Shown: in pieces, positions 11,506 to 22,974 of the stretch
Position numbering within the stretch: position 1 is the first letter of the stretch
How the letters are laid out: every line of letters begins with the position of its first letter
Assembly: GCF_003597395.2 (NCBI RefSeq)
Contig: NC_133773.1
Coordinates: 128,269,871-128,333,870 of the forward strand
From: Chelonoidis abingdonii
Lineage: Eukaryota; Chordata; Testudines; Testudinidae
Length of the DNA stretch: 64,000 bases
Direction of reading: 5' to 3'
Program-made: the position numbers and the translations under genes
The notes under the pieces: model-generated
Seen by the model: the letters and a program-made list of their open reading frames with translations, nothing else
Told to the model about the DNA's origin: nothing
The model's database searches: none

Positions 11506-11890
11506 ATGTCATTATTTCACTGAGCTTTTCAGTACATGGATGGAAATTGAAACAGGGAATGTGGAGTGGATAAAAACTGAGCCTGCGGAGCACAAAGGCG
11601 GCAAAGGCTGAGACTGCAGGGCTAGGGTAGACTGTCCTCCAGACCTGAGGTTGGGGAGTCTGAGGTGAGCTAGGCCTATCTACGGTTTAGGTAAGAAAGA
11701 TGCAGATAGACTTTGTTTTTTCCTGTTCTGCTTTGCTCCTGCTGTTGGGATTAAACAATACTTTTGTTTTGCAAAGCCTCTTCTAGGTCACTGTGTTCAC
11801 ACACTGGTTGTGGCTCCTGAAGGGGAATCTTGCAGGGTAGCTGAGTCCAGTCAGGACTACTGAGCAATCACAGTTGATACTCAAAACCAT

Positions 11891-12341
11891 CAGGGAGTCT
11901 GGTGGCACCTTAAAGCAGGGGTCCCCAACACGGTGCCTGTGGATGCCAGGGTGCCCGTGAGGGCATCTAAATGCGCTCGTGTCCTGGCTGGCGGTCGAAC
12001 ATCTGCCGAAATGCCGCCAAAATTTGTCGAGAAGTGTCGCAGCTGAAATGCCACCGAAATTCGGCGGCATTTCGGCAAATGGTTGACTGCTGCCACGGTC
12101 CTTCGTCTGGTACCTGCCAGACGAAAAGGTTGGAGACCACTGCCTTAAAGACTATGCTCAAATAAATCTGTTAAACTTTTGTGGGTAAAAACCCACTTCT
12201 TCAGATGCATGGAGTGAAAATGCATCTGAAGAAGTGGGTTTTTTACCCACGAAAGCTTATGCCCAAATAAATCTGCTTGTCTTTTAGGTGCCACCGGATT
12301 CCCTGTTTTTGTGGATACAGAGTAACACGGCTACCCCCGGA
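11891..12341 (+). mobile_element. Minimal Penelope-like insertion: inverted termini only
   Basis: Left arm (11896-11915 plus 12148-12210) and right arm (12219-12295) are inverted copies around an ~8-bp loop. The core word is aaaacccacttcttcagatg with its complement. The right side continues into ggatacagagtaacacggct, a typical turtle Penelope-like end. No reverse transcriptase sequence remains between the arms. The left arm is split by the hAT MITE at 11916-12142. The arrangement parallels the larger element at 21985-25178. Confidence 0.7.
11916..12142 (+). mobile_element. hAT MITE with perfect 8-bp TSD
   Basis: Ends are caggggtccccaac and ggttggagaccactg. Perfect target duplications ccttaaag flank it at 11908-11915 and 12143-12150. 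The interior holds an imperfect palindrome with 15-bp perfect arms at 12004-12018 and 12063-12077 (tgccgaaatgccgcc and its complement). It is non-autonomous and 227 bp long. Confidence 0.93.
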
Positions 12342-13095
12342 TAGTTGGTTCTCAGGCATGCTGCACTTGGGGACCACCTCTAAAGAGTGGGAGAATTCTG
12401 AGATTCTGCCCCAGAGAGGTGATGGCTCAGAGTCTGTCACCTGGAGGGGTTGCACTTGGGGAGACTGAGAAGCGTCAAAGGTGAAGCTAGCCCTGAACTG
12501 CAACAGGGACATTTAAGATCACTTAGACATTTTAATACATGATTTGTATTTTGATGCCTAAAGTGCTTACTACACACCAGCAAGTAACCCTGGTGTTAAG
12601 ATTTTCCCTGCAAATAGTGGGGGCAAAAAGATATACTTCTGCATTTTTAACTGAAATCTGGAATATGATTTTCAGCTCTGCTTTCACTGCATAAGCATAA
12701 AGAGCCTGACATTTGAGCTGAACTACTGTGGCGCTTTCCTGTGACATGTACAATTAGATCTTTGTGTCTTTTTTTTATGTGCTAACATTCATTTTATTTG
12801 TCTTGGTAAGTTTCACAGTGTTAATGTGCTAAACTTTATATACTGATCATACACTTTGTGTGGGGACGTTCTGAAATGGACTGGACTCACAGCCAGACTC
12901 TCAGCATTGAGTAGGATATCTGTTAATCCCCACATACTGAGAGGATGCTAGTAGTCATCCTCAGTAGAAGTTCTTAATGGTTTTTCCCTTGGAAACTAGA
13001 TCCACTGCTCAGACAAAAAGCCCAGCTTTCACAGCAGGGTAGAACTGGGCGTCAGTAAGCAGACTGATTGTTTGTCTAATCATTGGAGCAGAAGA
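12342..13095. other. No feature recognised
   Basis: No domain-bearing frame, LTR or TIR structure is visible. Confidence 0.4.
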
Positions 13096-13096
13096 A

Positions 13097-13205
13097 TGGC
13101 AGTCAGGATTTCTGTTCCTGTCACTGCCACTGACTTTGAGCATGTCACGTATACACTCTGTTCCTCAGTTTGCCCACCTGTAAAAGGTTATAATAATAGT
13201 GACCT
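13097..13205 (+). repeat. MIR/CORE-SINE-like fragment
   Basis: A gatttctgttcctgtcactg-like stretch, then ttcctcagtttgcccacctg and aaaaggttataataatagtg, follow the order of a MIR-type SINE core and 3' part. The homologous but noisier counterpart is at 8603-8680. Confidence 0.6.
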
Positions 13206-15395
13206 GCCCTGTAGCTGAGTGCCAAGCTTCGTTTATTAATATCTGTAAACAGGGCCGGCGCTACCATTTAGGCAGCCTAGGCAATCGCCTAGGGTGCCAG
13301 GATTATTCGGGGGGCAGCATTTTGCCGGGGGGGCAGCAGGCAGCTCCGATTGACCTGCACAGGCATGCCTGCGGAGGGTCCATTGGTCCGCGGCTCCGGT
13401 GGAGCTGCCGCAGTCATGCCTGTGGATGGTCCACTGGAGCCACGGACCAACAGACCCTCCGCAGGAATGACTACAGCAGCTCGGGAGCTCCACTGGCGCC
13501 GTGGGATCAGTGCAGGGGGCGGCTAAATGGCCACGCGCCTAAGGCGCAAGAAACCCTAGTGCCGGTCCTGTCTGTAAAGCTCTGGAGATCCTTGTATGAC
13601 GCTGGAATCTGCTGTCTATGCACAAAGTATGATCTAATCTACCATTCCAATCATCTTCGGTATTTCTTTTATTGTTACTGAAGGTATCTGTGTTTAGAAG
13701 CAGGTCTTCCCTGACAGCCCAGTGTGTTTTTCCTGTTTATCCCAGTAATGCAGTCAACGACCCATTTATTACAGAGGTCTGTTGCCATGACTTGATTGTG
13801 ACATCATAGATGCAGCCCTATGACTTCATTGAAGGATCTGGTAGATGAAGGAGAAGATGAACTGTGTGGGAGAAAATACTACTTTAGATTAGCAATTTTC
13901 TTGAACCAAACCCCCAGATCCAAAGACCCCTGACAGTTGGAGCATACTAATCTGGATCTGATCAGGCCCATCTTGAGTTTCAATGCATATCTGTATTTTA
14001 GTAGCAAGGGGAGCTAAAGAACACAGATGTGGGCTAGCTCCTCTGCTGGTGTGAACTGGAGAGGATCCATTTAAATCAATACAGCTGTGCAGATTTATGC
14101 CGGTGGAGGATTTGGCCTCCCTGGAATTCTAAGTTCAATACAGCTTAAAGTTTTCACAAATATAGCACTCTGTCCTTAAAGGATTCACCAGGCATAAAAA
14201 TCCTACTGTACCAGCCTAGGATTGTGGGGGTGTCGAATACTTTTAAAGGCATAGAAAGGCTTTTTTCCCTCATTTGCATGGAGGGGTGGGGGGAAAGTTT
14301 GGGGCAAGCCTGTAAAGCAGGGAAAGCGATTCTGTCTCTTTAAAACAACCCTGAAACACTACAGTGAGCTGAGAGTTCATTCCTAGAAGAGGTCAAATGA
14401 TCAAGTATCCAATTTATCCCTCTTAGCAGGTGTCGGAAGTTTGTGGAGCTGGACTCCACTGGGGACTGGGGGAGGGGAGGCTCGCGAGGGCCAGATGTAG
14501 TAATTGTTTACAGCTGGGAGACTGCTGGGCTTTCCAAAAAGCACGGATTTTGATTAAGAAACTGGCAGACTGCAGGCAAGAAACGCTCACCAGCTCCCTT
14601 CTCTAGGTCTGGGGTTATGCATATGCATGGCAGACCAATATCAAAATTGGTTGTAACTAATGTTTTTGATCCAGTTGTCCCAACATCCATATGTTCCCTT
14701 TGTTTTCTCGTGCCCTCAGCTCTCTAGTCCAGGACACTGAGGCAGCAAGGGAAGCACAACCATGAGTTTTTACTAAATATCTAATCGACTAATCATAATG
14801 GTTAAAAAGGTGCACTGCCCCCATGCACCTGCCCCAGTTGTAGGGAGTGGCAATACATCAGCACTGAGGAAGTGACGGGTGAATGCACTCACTCCATTGT
14901 ACATTGCTGGATCATTTCCACCCTTCCTAAGTTGTCAGGAGGTGAGTAAGTGGGTAGGAGAAAGAAATGAGAAAGAAGCTGCGAGCCGTCCATGCATGCT
15001 TTCTTGGTAGAAGAGACCGATGATAAGCTACTTTCATTCAGCATTGTTGAACTGTGTATGGTGCTTGTATTCCAAAGCGAAGGCCTTTCTAGTTCATAAA
15101 AATTACACCCAAATTATCAGTGACTCAAACAGATGCGTTGTGTGCAGTGATAGCAACACCACTGTATTTTGCATTGTGAGGAGTAGTGACAAAGCAGTAA
15201 AGAAATTGCAGCGTGTGTGCTTTTCCTGTTGTGTTTTCAAGGTTGTGAGGATGGATATCATGTTATTTATTTGTATAGAAGTTCTGTTAGTGCGATGTGT
15301 AAAGTGAGCAGAGAAGTGGCTATGCCAATACCTGTGTTAGGCCTCTGAGCATGTGCAGTGTGAAGTAGGTCTGATTGTTATTGATTTGATATATG
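13131..15395 (+). repeat. Segment X-B, upstream flank of LTR B, duplicated at 8602-10629
   Basis: Ordinary-looking genomic DNA with a MIR-like start and a hAT MITE, running directly into LTR B. It ends in tatg, which forms LTR B's target duplication, so X-B is the native flank of LTR B. The copy at 8602-10629 stops almost exactly where LTR B begins. Apart from the MITE no feature is recognised. Confidence 0.85.
13250..13570 (+). mobile_element. hAT MITE with perfect 8-bp TSD
   Basis: Starts cagggccggcgctac and ends gtgccggtcctg. It is flanked by tctgtaaa at 13242-13249 and again at 13571-13578. Length 321 bp, GC-rich, no transposase. Open frames crossing it on both strands are compositional artefacts. 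Confidence 0.93.
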
Positions 15396-16660
15396 TGTAA
15401 CCCTTCTGCCCCTCTGAGTTGGCAGCAACAAGGGCAGGGTTCAGTATCCAGGGGTTCCGTTTCAATAACACAAGGCATAACCGGCTCGAGCCCCCACCCA
15501 GTGACCTGGGACACTTACATACCACACCCCCCTGGGCACCTCTAGGAGGCAATACTTCCCCTCTCGCAAGCACGGAGTCTGAGTGTAGCAAAATCTTTTT
15601 AATAAAGGAAGGAAACAATGCGGCATCCCATTGGAGAAACACCACAAACAGAGTTATAACACAAACCATAACCACCCCCCCAAGTACATTTAGCAATGTC
15701 CTTCTCCCCTTAGGGTCTTAAGTCCAATCACTCCAAAGTCCAACAACCCAAAAGTCTCTGGTCAATGCCACCCCAGAATTCAAGAGTCTATCTGTAGAGG
15801 TCCCTCCCCCCAGCCTGGGTGAAAGGGGCACCTTACGTGGTCCAGGGCCAACTGCCCTGCCTCTCCGTGGGTTCTGCTTCCGCCTTCTCCACGAACTGCT
15901 CCGCCTTACCAGCCGCTCCACTCTGCTCCTCCGGCCGTCCTCACAAACTGCTCCGCTCCACCAGCTGCCTCGTGAGCTGCTCCAGTTGTCCCAGCAAACT
16001 GCTCGGCTCCGCTCGCTCTGTGGGCTGCTCCACACGCCCCACAGCTACTCCGCTCTGCCAGCCGCTCCACTCCACCAGCTGTCCTGTGGTCCGCTCCAGC
16101 CATCCCCATAAACTGCTCCACTCCGCCAGCTGCTCTGTTCCACAGTATAGCTTCAGGCTCCCCCACTAGTTAGCACAGTACTCAGTGCTCCCAGCTCAGT
16201 AATTTCAGCTCTTTTGTGATTTCAGCTCTTAGTGATCTCAGCACATAGTAGGGGAGCCCAGTGCTAGTGCACCATTAGCCCAAAGTGAGTTCAGCTCAGC
16301 AACCTGTATCTAGAGTCTTAAGGGAATAAAAAATCAACTCTGACATTCCACAGTGGAGAGAGGAGGAGGTGCAACTGGTGCTTCTAGCTCCACAAGGAGC
16401 CTGCACCACCAGGCACAAATACCTGTCCCCAACCTCTCTCCCTTCACAGGGTTTTGGAACCCATGTCCCTTGTCTAGCAAGTACCACCCAACTGAGGTTG
16501 AGTCATTTCTGTCACAAAGCAGTCCCACAGCTCGGCAGTCTGGGATGGGGTAGGCGTGCCTATGCAAATATTTGAGATTTCACATTCCAGACATTCTTTC
16601 CACACTTCCCATACTTCACCACCAGATGTCAGGGTACAGCTCATCCTGACTCTGCTTACA
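15396..16660. mobile_element. Solo LTR B, 1265 bp
   Basis: Begins TGTAACCCTTCTGCC and ends CTGCTTACA, with TGTAA/TTACA inverted tips. Flanked by 4-bp tatg at 15392-15395 and 16661-16664. An AATAAA lies near 15600 on the plus strand, but transcriptional orientation is not certain. It contains an imperfect tandem array at 15885-16145. No gag, pol or env-like sequence adjoins it, so it is a solo LTR. Relatives are LTR A (8497-10735) and LTR C (60358-61460). 4-bp duplications are common for gammaretrovirus-like ERVs; the class is inferred. Confidence 0.85.
15885..16145 (+). repeat. Imperfect minisatellite inside LTR B
   Basis: Recurring ctgctcc/ccgctcca cores with ccagctg spacers, at irregular spacing of a few tens of bases. 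The array is absent or unrecognisable in the corresponding part of LTR C. It creates long stop-poor frames on both strands that should not be taken as genes. Confidence 0.7.
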
Positions 16661-16664
16661 TATG

Positions 16665-17250
16665 TATTGTGGAAGTGCTCATGGGCCTGAGTTAGGATGT
16701 AGACCCGTGTACTAGTAACCTGTACAAATATAGAGGAGGACATATTCTCTGAACCAGAGGGTTTACTGTCTAAACAACAAAAGGAAGGCTACAGCTCAGC
16801 AAAAAGTCTGAGGTTCGCAGCTCTAGTTGACTTTTCATTCAAAATTTTTTTTGACCCGCTCCCCATCCTTTTCCGAAGTTGCCTCATCCAGCATGCTCCA
16901 CCTCTGCTGTCATGTGTGGCTTTCCGCTGCCCTGCCCACAGGAATACTTTCAGGCTCAGTGTGAGCAATGTGTGTGCGGCGGGAGAAGTATCCAATGCAA
17001 TGGTGCCTGTTCTAGCTGGGGAGTGGGCATGGTTAGGACAGCAGGGAGATGCACTGATTCTCAGCATTTCTTGGGCAGCCTCCCTTGGCAATACTCTGGC
17101 AGAGCTTCCTGCAGAGATGAGGTTTCCACTGGGGAGGGATGTTTTAGAGGGATAGTGGGTGGGGGAGGTGATCAGTGAAAGAGGTTGTGGCTGGGACATT
17201 TCTGTACTCTGGTCTGCAACTACCAGAATGGTTCTCAAGGCCTTGAATTT
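16665..17250. other. No feature recognised
   Basis: Several overlapping frames of 60-150 codons (for example 16789-17238 minus) lack any recognisable domain. Confidence 0.4.
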
Positions 17251-17254
17251 AAAT

Positions 17255-18480
17255 GCAATAATTAAAAAGGGTGCCAGGCCCAGAGGGTGCAGCCAAGAGT
17301 TCTGAAGAAGCTAAGGCATGATGTGGCTGAGCTTCTAACCAACCAAATAAAAAATGCGATCGCTCATTAAATACAGCCACTGCTTGAGAGGACTGGAGGG
17401 TAGCAAGTCTTGTACCTATATTGAAAGAAGGCTCTAAAGGTGATTTTGGGAATTCTAGACCAGCCTGTCTTACATCTGTACCTGGCAAATTGGTTGAAAC
17501 TGTAATAAAAAACACAGTTAAAAAAGGCTGGAGATCGTGATCTGATAGTGTCTATCCAGTACAGTTTCTGCAAAGGAAAGTTGTGTCTCACTAATCTCTT
17601 AAAATGTCTTGAACGTTTGGATAGAGGAGGACTGGTTGATGTCATTTATTTAAACTTCTAAAAGGTTTTTTGTTGAGGTCCTGCACAATGGCTACTGAAA
17701 AAGCTAAGTAGTTATTGGGTGAGAGACAAAGCAGGGTCACTGATCATAAGCTGGCAAGTAGATAAAGAACAAAGATTAGGATTAAATGGTTAATATGCAT
17801 CATGGCAAAAGGTTAACATCAGCTTCATCAAAGTTCCGTACCAGGTCCTGTGTTCGTTAATATTTATTAATGATCTGGTAGTACTGAGGTAGCAAAATTT
17901 ACAGATGAAAGTAATTTAAATTTGTCAGGATCAAAGAGAACAGTGAGGAATTCCAAAGAGACCTTAAACAAGATAGGGGAATGGACAACATGATGGGAAA
18001 TGAAATTTAATATTGATAAATGCAAAGTAGTACACATTGGAGGGGAAAATCTAAACACTTAGAACTCTGCTAGGTATATAAATTAACTGTATTAACTCAG
18101 GAAACTGATAAGGCAATAATTCTTCACCTACTGCATGATCTGACTGAAACTCATTGCGACAGGGTGTAATTGAGGCCACAACCTTAGCATGATTCAAAAT
18201 CGGGTTGGAGTTTTGTATAGATATCAAGAATATCCAGTTATTAATGAAAACAAATTTTGCAAGGGATATTGAACATCATGATTCAAAGTTTAAGTCAATC
18301 TCTTTCAAGTATTAGAGCCCAGGATTAGATCTAATGCAGGAGGCAGATTACTCCACATCTGCCTATTGTGTGCTTCCTCTGAAGCCTCTGGTTCTGGTTA
18401 CTATTAGAGATAGGACACTGGAATAGGTGGACCTTGGATCTGATCCAGTCTTGCAATTCCTATGTTTCTACGTTCTTCTT
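17255..18480 (+). mobile_element. Decayed CR1 LINE (copy d)
   Basis: Broken frames follow CR1 reverse transcriptase order: a V-P-G-x-L-V-E block near 17475-17500, a D-V-I-Y-L-N-F-like block near 17638-17660, then V-A-K-F-T-D-E-S near 17890-17912, where the catalytic DD is altered to D-E, and a K-C-K-V-V-H-I-G block near 18018-18040. The 3' tail (a ggacactggaataggtggac-like string) is near 18413-18480. Many stops; inactive. Confidence 0.75.
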
Positions 18481-19985
18481 TATGCCACAGATAAGCCATG
18501 CAGGGGGCATAAAGTGAGTCATAGTCACCTTTGAACCCCTCGTGACCATGAGTTTTACTGAGCACAGTTCAGATGCAGCCTAAGATCTGGGCACCTGTAT
18601 TTGTGTGTGGTGTGTGTGTTTCTTTATTTGCAAACTGCCGTAAAGTGGTGATAGAGTTAAATCCCTGAAATGCATATACAAACAAATCAAGCTTTCAAAA
18701 CATTGACTAGAAGTCCTGTGCAGCTAGAAAGTCCACAGGGAATGCCATGAGGAATGCAGCAATCAGGGCATACGCTTACGATGTTAATAACTTTTTTGTC
18801 TGTATCTCAAGAAGGGTTTATTTTGGCAACTGTAGCAGCGTGAAAAGAAAACGAATGTTCCAGTCATACATATTGCATATCTTTCCTGATCTGGTGAGAG
18901 CTGCCCGGATGGGCCAGGGCAAGATCATTTTCCTGAGAACTAAATTCAGGCCTTTTCCTTCTATTTAGTAAGGCTCTGAGTGAAATTTATGGAAGTCGGC
19001 GAGAGATTCCCCAGCTATGACTAAGGAAAAATGGTCCTGGATGCCCAAATGGGCTTGAAAGCAAATCAGAAATTTGAGGACAGCTCTTTGCAAGTGGAGT
19101 TAATCCCAGGGGAAGATTTTGGCTTCTGTGCCAAAAAAGTGGGTTTTTATTGCAATGGGATAAATAGCACAAGTTGACTCTGCTGCTGTAAAATCCTAGT
19201 GGAGACAAGGTGCTCTCATTTTTGCTGTGAGGCATCTTGAGGAGGGTGGAGTAGTGTTGATCTGGCGAGCTACCTCATGTGAGAAGCTACAGAGTCTTGT
19301 TTCCTAGGACTTTACAGCAGGATAGCTACCATGCGTTAATTATCCTTCTGTAATAACTCCCCTCCTTTTTTTTTTTTTTTTTTTTTTTTTTCCTGTGAGG
19401 ACAAATCCTACATCTGGCAGACACCTGTCTGCCTTCAGCGATATGTAGCTTGAACCTCAAAAGTGTCTGCTAGAAATTGAGCAGATGGTACTGGTAAAGT
19501 GCTTTTTACCAGAGATGCATCCAATCTTCAAAATACATGACTTGAATCAGAAGTCTGGAGTTCACAGGTGTTGTTTTGGTACAGTCCTTTAGTATGGGCA
19601 GCCAAAAACTCCAGACTTAGAAATGAATTTGCCTGAAATTCAGGCGCTCAGATCTGGGGTTTTGGCTCAGAGCCCATTTTCCCAGTTCAGATTGTCCTTG
19701 CTACTGTTTAGAGTGCTTATTAGCATTATAACACACTCATGAGCACACTAAACAGTCTAATGTTCAAGATGATTTGTCAGTTACTGTAGTTAGTGTAGAG
19801 GAAATACTCTGTGAACCATCTAGTGGGCCTTCCTGTATTCTGTTGCAGAAGCCCCCAGAACCTAGCAGAGTAGCCTTGTGTAGATGTAGCTGGGCCCTGC
19901 CTGTCTTGTGTACAGATAATGAACCCAGTTACATGGAACCCAGCTTGGTCTCTGTGGTTTCTTCATATTCATAATATTGTATAAA
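18481..19985. other. No gene; poly-T tract at 19366-19391
   Basis: A run of 26 T follows a short pyrimidine lead. No SINE or LINE body is visible next to it. Otherwise unrecognised. Confidence 0.5.
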
Positions 19986-20059
19986 GAGCAGACACAACAG
20001 CCATTTTATAGCAGTGCTGGTATTTGAGATCATCTGGGAACAAACTGAATGCACTGAGC

Positions 20060-20830
20060 ACAATTTGGATGGCGTGAATCCTTCCTTCTTCTTTCGTATG
20101 GCTTGGGTAGGTAGCAATGACTACAAATGTATATCTAAGTTTGATAGCCAGCACATTGTTGCAGCAGTGAGCTGATGAAGGTCCGTCAGGCCCCCAGCAA
20201 AAGAGCAAAGGGGACACTCAGATATGATGTGCTCCATTGTTTGTGCCTGATGACTACAGTTGCAAACAGGTGTTTGAGTCATTTTCCATTTAAAGAGGGT
20301 TTGTCCACATCTCCCATGAGATGTCCTGATGCAATTCAATCTGCATCAGTCTTTCCGATATAAATCAAAACCCGGTGGTTCCTCAGCAGGGTCGGTGATA
20401 GTATTGGGAGCCAGTCAACATGAGTTGATTTGAACATCCCTGACACTATGCATCTTGCATTATTGAGTTGACTGTCAAGAAGTTGAGTGTGACTGCTGAG
20501 AGGCTACACTGGCGCACAATACTCATCTGCAGAATATGCCAAGGCAGTTGTTGTGGTTTGTAAGGTCTGTGGCCTGGAGCCCCATGATGTTCAGTCCAAT
20601 TTTCTGATAAGCGTGACATGAGACCTGACCTCATCACCGGTGTTCTGGAGGTGTTGTCGAAAGGTCAAACTACGGTCCAGTGTAACACCAAGATACTTTG
20701 GATTAGCCTCGTGGCTGACGCTCTTGCCGTAGAACTGCACATCAAGTTTGGTCTTAGCCATTTTATTGTTCAGATGGAAAGCAGCTCCTGATCCATTGTT
20801 TGATGCTGAGGATAGGGGATCCAAACGGCT
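20060..20830 (-). mobile_element. Decayed jockey-like non-LTR retrotransposon fragment
   Basis: Minus-strand frames give the region C-terminal to the reverse transcriptase. A KYLGVTLDRSLTF block lies at about 20675-20698, followed by an R-S-H-x-x-L-I-R-K-L block ending near 20591. After frameshifts the frame at 20121-20339 carries N-C-I-R-T-S-H-G-R-C and a Cys/His cluster reading C-N-C-S-H with T-M-E-H-I-I-S-E-C-P-L. That order is known from jockey/I-like LINEs, common in invertebrates and some fish and reptiles. The catalytic YADD part is missing upstream. This is a LINE type unlike the CR1 copies in the window. The clade is inferred by motif. Confidence 0.65.
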
Positions 20831-21405
20831 AATATGAACAACTTCTTCTCTCTTTTGCTTTTATTTTCTTTGATGGGAAAAACATTACTTGCCAGGAAGC
20901 ATTAACTTTCTTGTATGTTCAAATGTTGTATAATAGTCAAGGTTGCTCAAGATAAAACAACTAACAATGCAAACATAAAACAATCTTGTAGTTTAACAAC
21001 ACAACAACCTATCCTCCACAATGTATGGTGTGGATAGTCCTTAGCTAGACACATGTAACAGCACAGCACCCAGACACCTCCGGTACAATGATATGAAAAG
21101 AAAAGCCATCTCCTGTAAGCTCGCATTGAAAAAGCAATCCAAATTAATAGTTACACATACTATTTTTGTTGCAAAGTAGCATCTGAGCACCCTGCAGATT
21201 TCTCTGCCTTTGTGCTTTTCAGTCTCCTTTTCCTAACAAAGGAACCAAGGACTTAGGAGTGAAACAGGATCACTCCACATCATCTTCCCATCCACATGCC
21301 TACACCATGAAATCCCACCCTGAATAGCAGGATGCGTGTAGCAGAGGACATATCTACCTATGTCCCAGCTCTCTTAAATGTGTCTGCTCTACCCAAGCAG
21401 ATAGG
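20831..21405. other. No feature recognised
   Basis: AT-rich sequence without recognisable repeat or coding structure. Confidence 0.35.
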
Positions 21406-21406
21406 G

Positions 21407-21477
21407 GTTGATCCAGAGCCCACTGAAGTTAGTTGAAAGACTCCCATTGACTTCTCTGGCTTTTGGGTCAGGCTTAT
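21407..21477. repeat. Small palindromic repeat (gatcc...ggatcagg family)
   Basis: An imperfect palindrome: ggttgatccagagcccactg on the left and a ttctctggcttttgggtcag-like right arm, with a cccattgacttc centre. Same family as 31884-31957 and perhaps 34408-34460. Confidence 0.6.
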
Positions 21478-21897
21478 TGTGCTCATGTGCTGGACAGCAT
21501 TTGCCCCTAAATCTTCAAGGGAAATGTTAATCTTTCCCATAAACAAAGGAAAAGCCCATGGAAGAAACGTATTTCTATTTGCTGTCCCCAGTTCTACATA
21601 TAAATTTCATAGATTGTTCCTAGGGGCTACGCTTGCCAAAACTATTGTGATTTATATGTAGGTCAGAGGCATTGATTAGCCCTCAGATCTTGTTCCATGA
21701 GGAAGACAGCTCCTAGTTTAACAGACTCACTCATAACCTTCTTCTTATATATATTTCTTATGACGTTCTACAGCTCAGGGCTTTACAAATATGGCTTCTT
21801 GACTGAGCAAGAACCAAGGAAGTCAGCAATCTGCTGGAGCTAAATCCTTTGGGCCACAACTGAATAACTATGCAGCAGCCATACGACTCTTCCCCAG

Positions 21898-22245
21898 CCT
21901 TTACTGCTCCTCTAGTCTCTCAGAATAATTAGTAAAGAACAATGAACAGTTTTCTTCTCCCAGGAGACACTCAGACAGACTCTTATATCAGAGGGGTAGC
22001 CGTGTTAGTCTGGATCTGTAAAAGCAGCAGAGAATCCTGTGGCACCTTATAGACTAACAGACGTTTTGGAGCCTTTACTGCTCCTCTAGTCTCTCAGAAT
22101 AATTAGTAAAGAACAATGAACAGTTTTCTTCTCCCAGGAGACACTCAGACAGACTCTTATATCAGAGGGGTAGCCGTGTTAGTCTGGATCTGTAAAAGCA
22201 GCAGAGAATCCTGTGGCACCTTATAGACTAACAGACGTTTTGGAG
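21898..22245 (+). repeat. Perfect 174-bp tandem duplication next to the assembly gap
   Basis: Bases 21898-22071 and 22072-22245 are identical. Each unit holds ~75 bp of flank, the 12-bp target site and the first ~87 bp of the Penelope-like element. The junction has a 3-bp shared agc. The second copy runs on into the element and then the Ns. Confidence 0.95.
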
Positions 22246-22266
22246 CGTGAGCTTTCGTGGGTGAAT

Positions 22267-22969
22267 NNNNNNNNNNNNNNNNNNNNNNNNNNNNNNNNNN
22301 NNNNNNNNNNNNNNNNNNNNNNNNNNNNNNNNNNNNNNNNNNNNNNNNNNNNNNNNNNNNNNNNNNNNNNNNNNNNNNNNNNNNNNNNNNNNNNNNNNNN
22401 NNNNNNNNNNNNNNNNNNNNNNNNNNNNNNNNNNNNNNNNNNNNNNNNNNNNNNNNNNNNNNNNNNNNNNNNNNNNNNNNNNNNNNNNNNNNNNNNNNNN
22501 NNNNNNNNNNNNNNNNNNNNNNNNNNNNNNNNNNNNNNNNNNNNNNNNNNNNNNNNNNNNNNNNNNNNNNNNNNNNNNNNNNNNNNNNNNNNNNNNNNNN
22601 NNNNNNNNNNNNNNNNNNNNNNNNNNNNNNNNNNNNNNNNNNNNNNNNNNNNNNNNNNNNNNNNNNNNNNNNNNNNNNNNNNNNNNNNNNNNNNNNNNNN
22701 NNNNNNNNNNNNNNNNNNNNNNNNNNNNNNNNNNNNNNNNNNNNNNNNNNNNNNNNNNNNNNNNNNNNNNNNNNNNNNNNNNNNNNNNNNNNNNNNNNNN
22801 NNNNNNNNNNNNNNNNNNNNNNNNNNNNNNNNNNNNNNNNNNNNNNNNNNNNNNNNNNNNNNNNNNNNNNNNNNNNNNNNNNNNNNNNNNNNNNNNNNNN
22901 NNNNNNNNNNNNNNNNNNNNNNNNNNNNNNNNNNNNNNNNNNNNNNNNNNNNNNNNNNNNNNNNNNNNN
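22267..22969. other. Assembly gap (703 N)
   Basis: A run of N. Two long open frames reported across it would be artefacts of unknown bases. Confidence 0.99.
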
Positions 22970-22974
22970 AGATA

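Noticed and set aside
8602..15395. True segmental duplication as the main reading for X-A/X-B
   Set aside because: Kept only as an alternative: the X-A copy ends at the LTR B boundary, sits inside another LTR and is indel-rich, which fits a gap-fill error better.
15718..16169. Ser/Cys- and Gly/Ala-rich frames of about 100 codons
   Set aside because: They are translations of the imperfect tandem array inside LTR B.
8497..16660. LTR A and LTR B as the two ends of one provirus
   Set aside because: Each has its own different 4-bp target duplication (gaaa and tatg), and the sequence between them has no retroviral genes.
16789..17238. 149-codon minus-strand frame
   Set aside because: Among the longest non-repeat frames, but no domain, signal peptide or compositional sign of coding; overlapping frames exist on the other strand.
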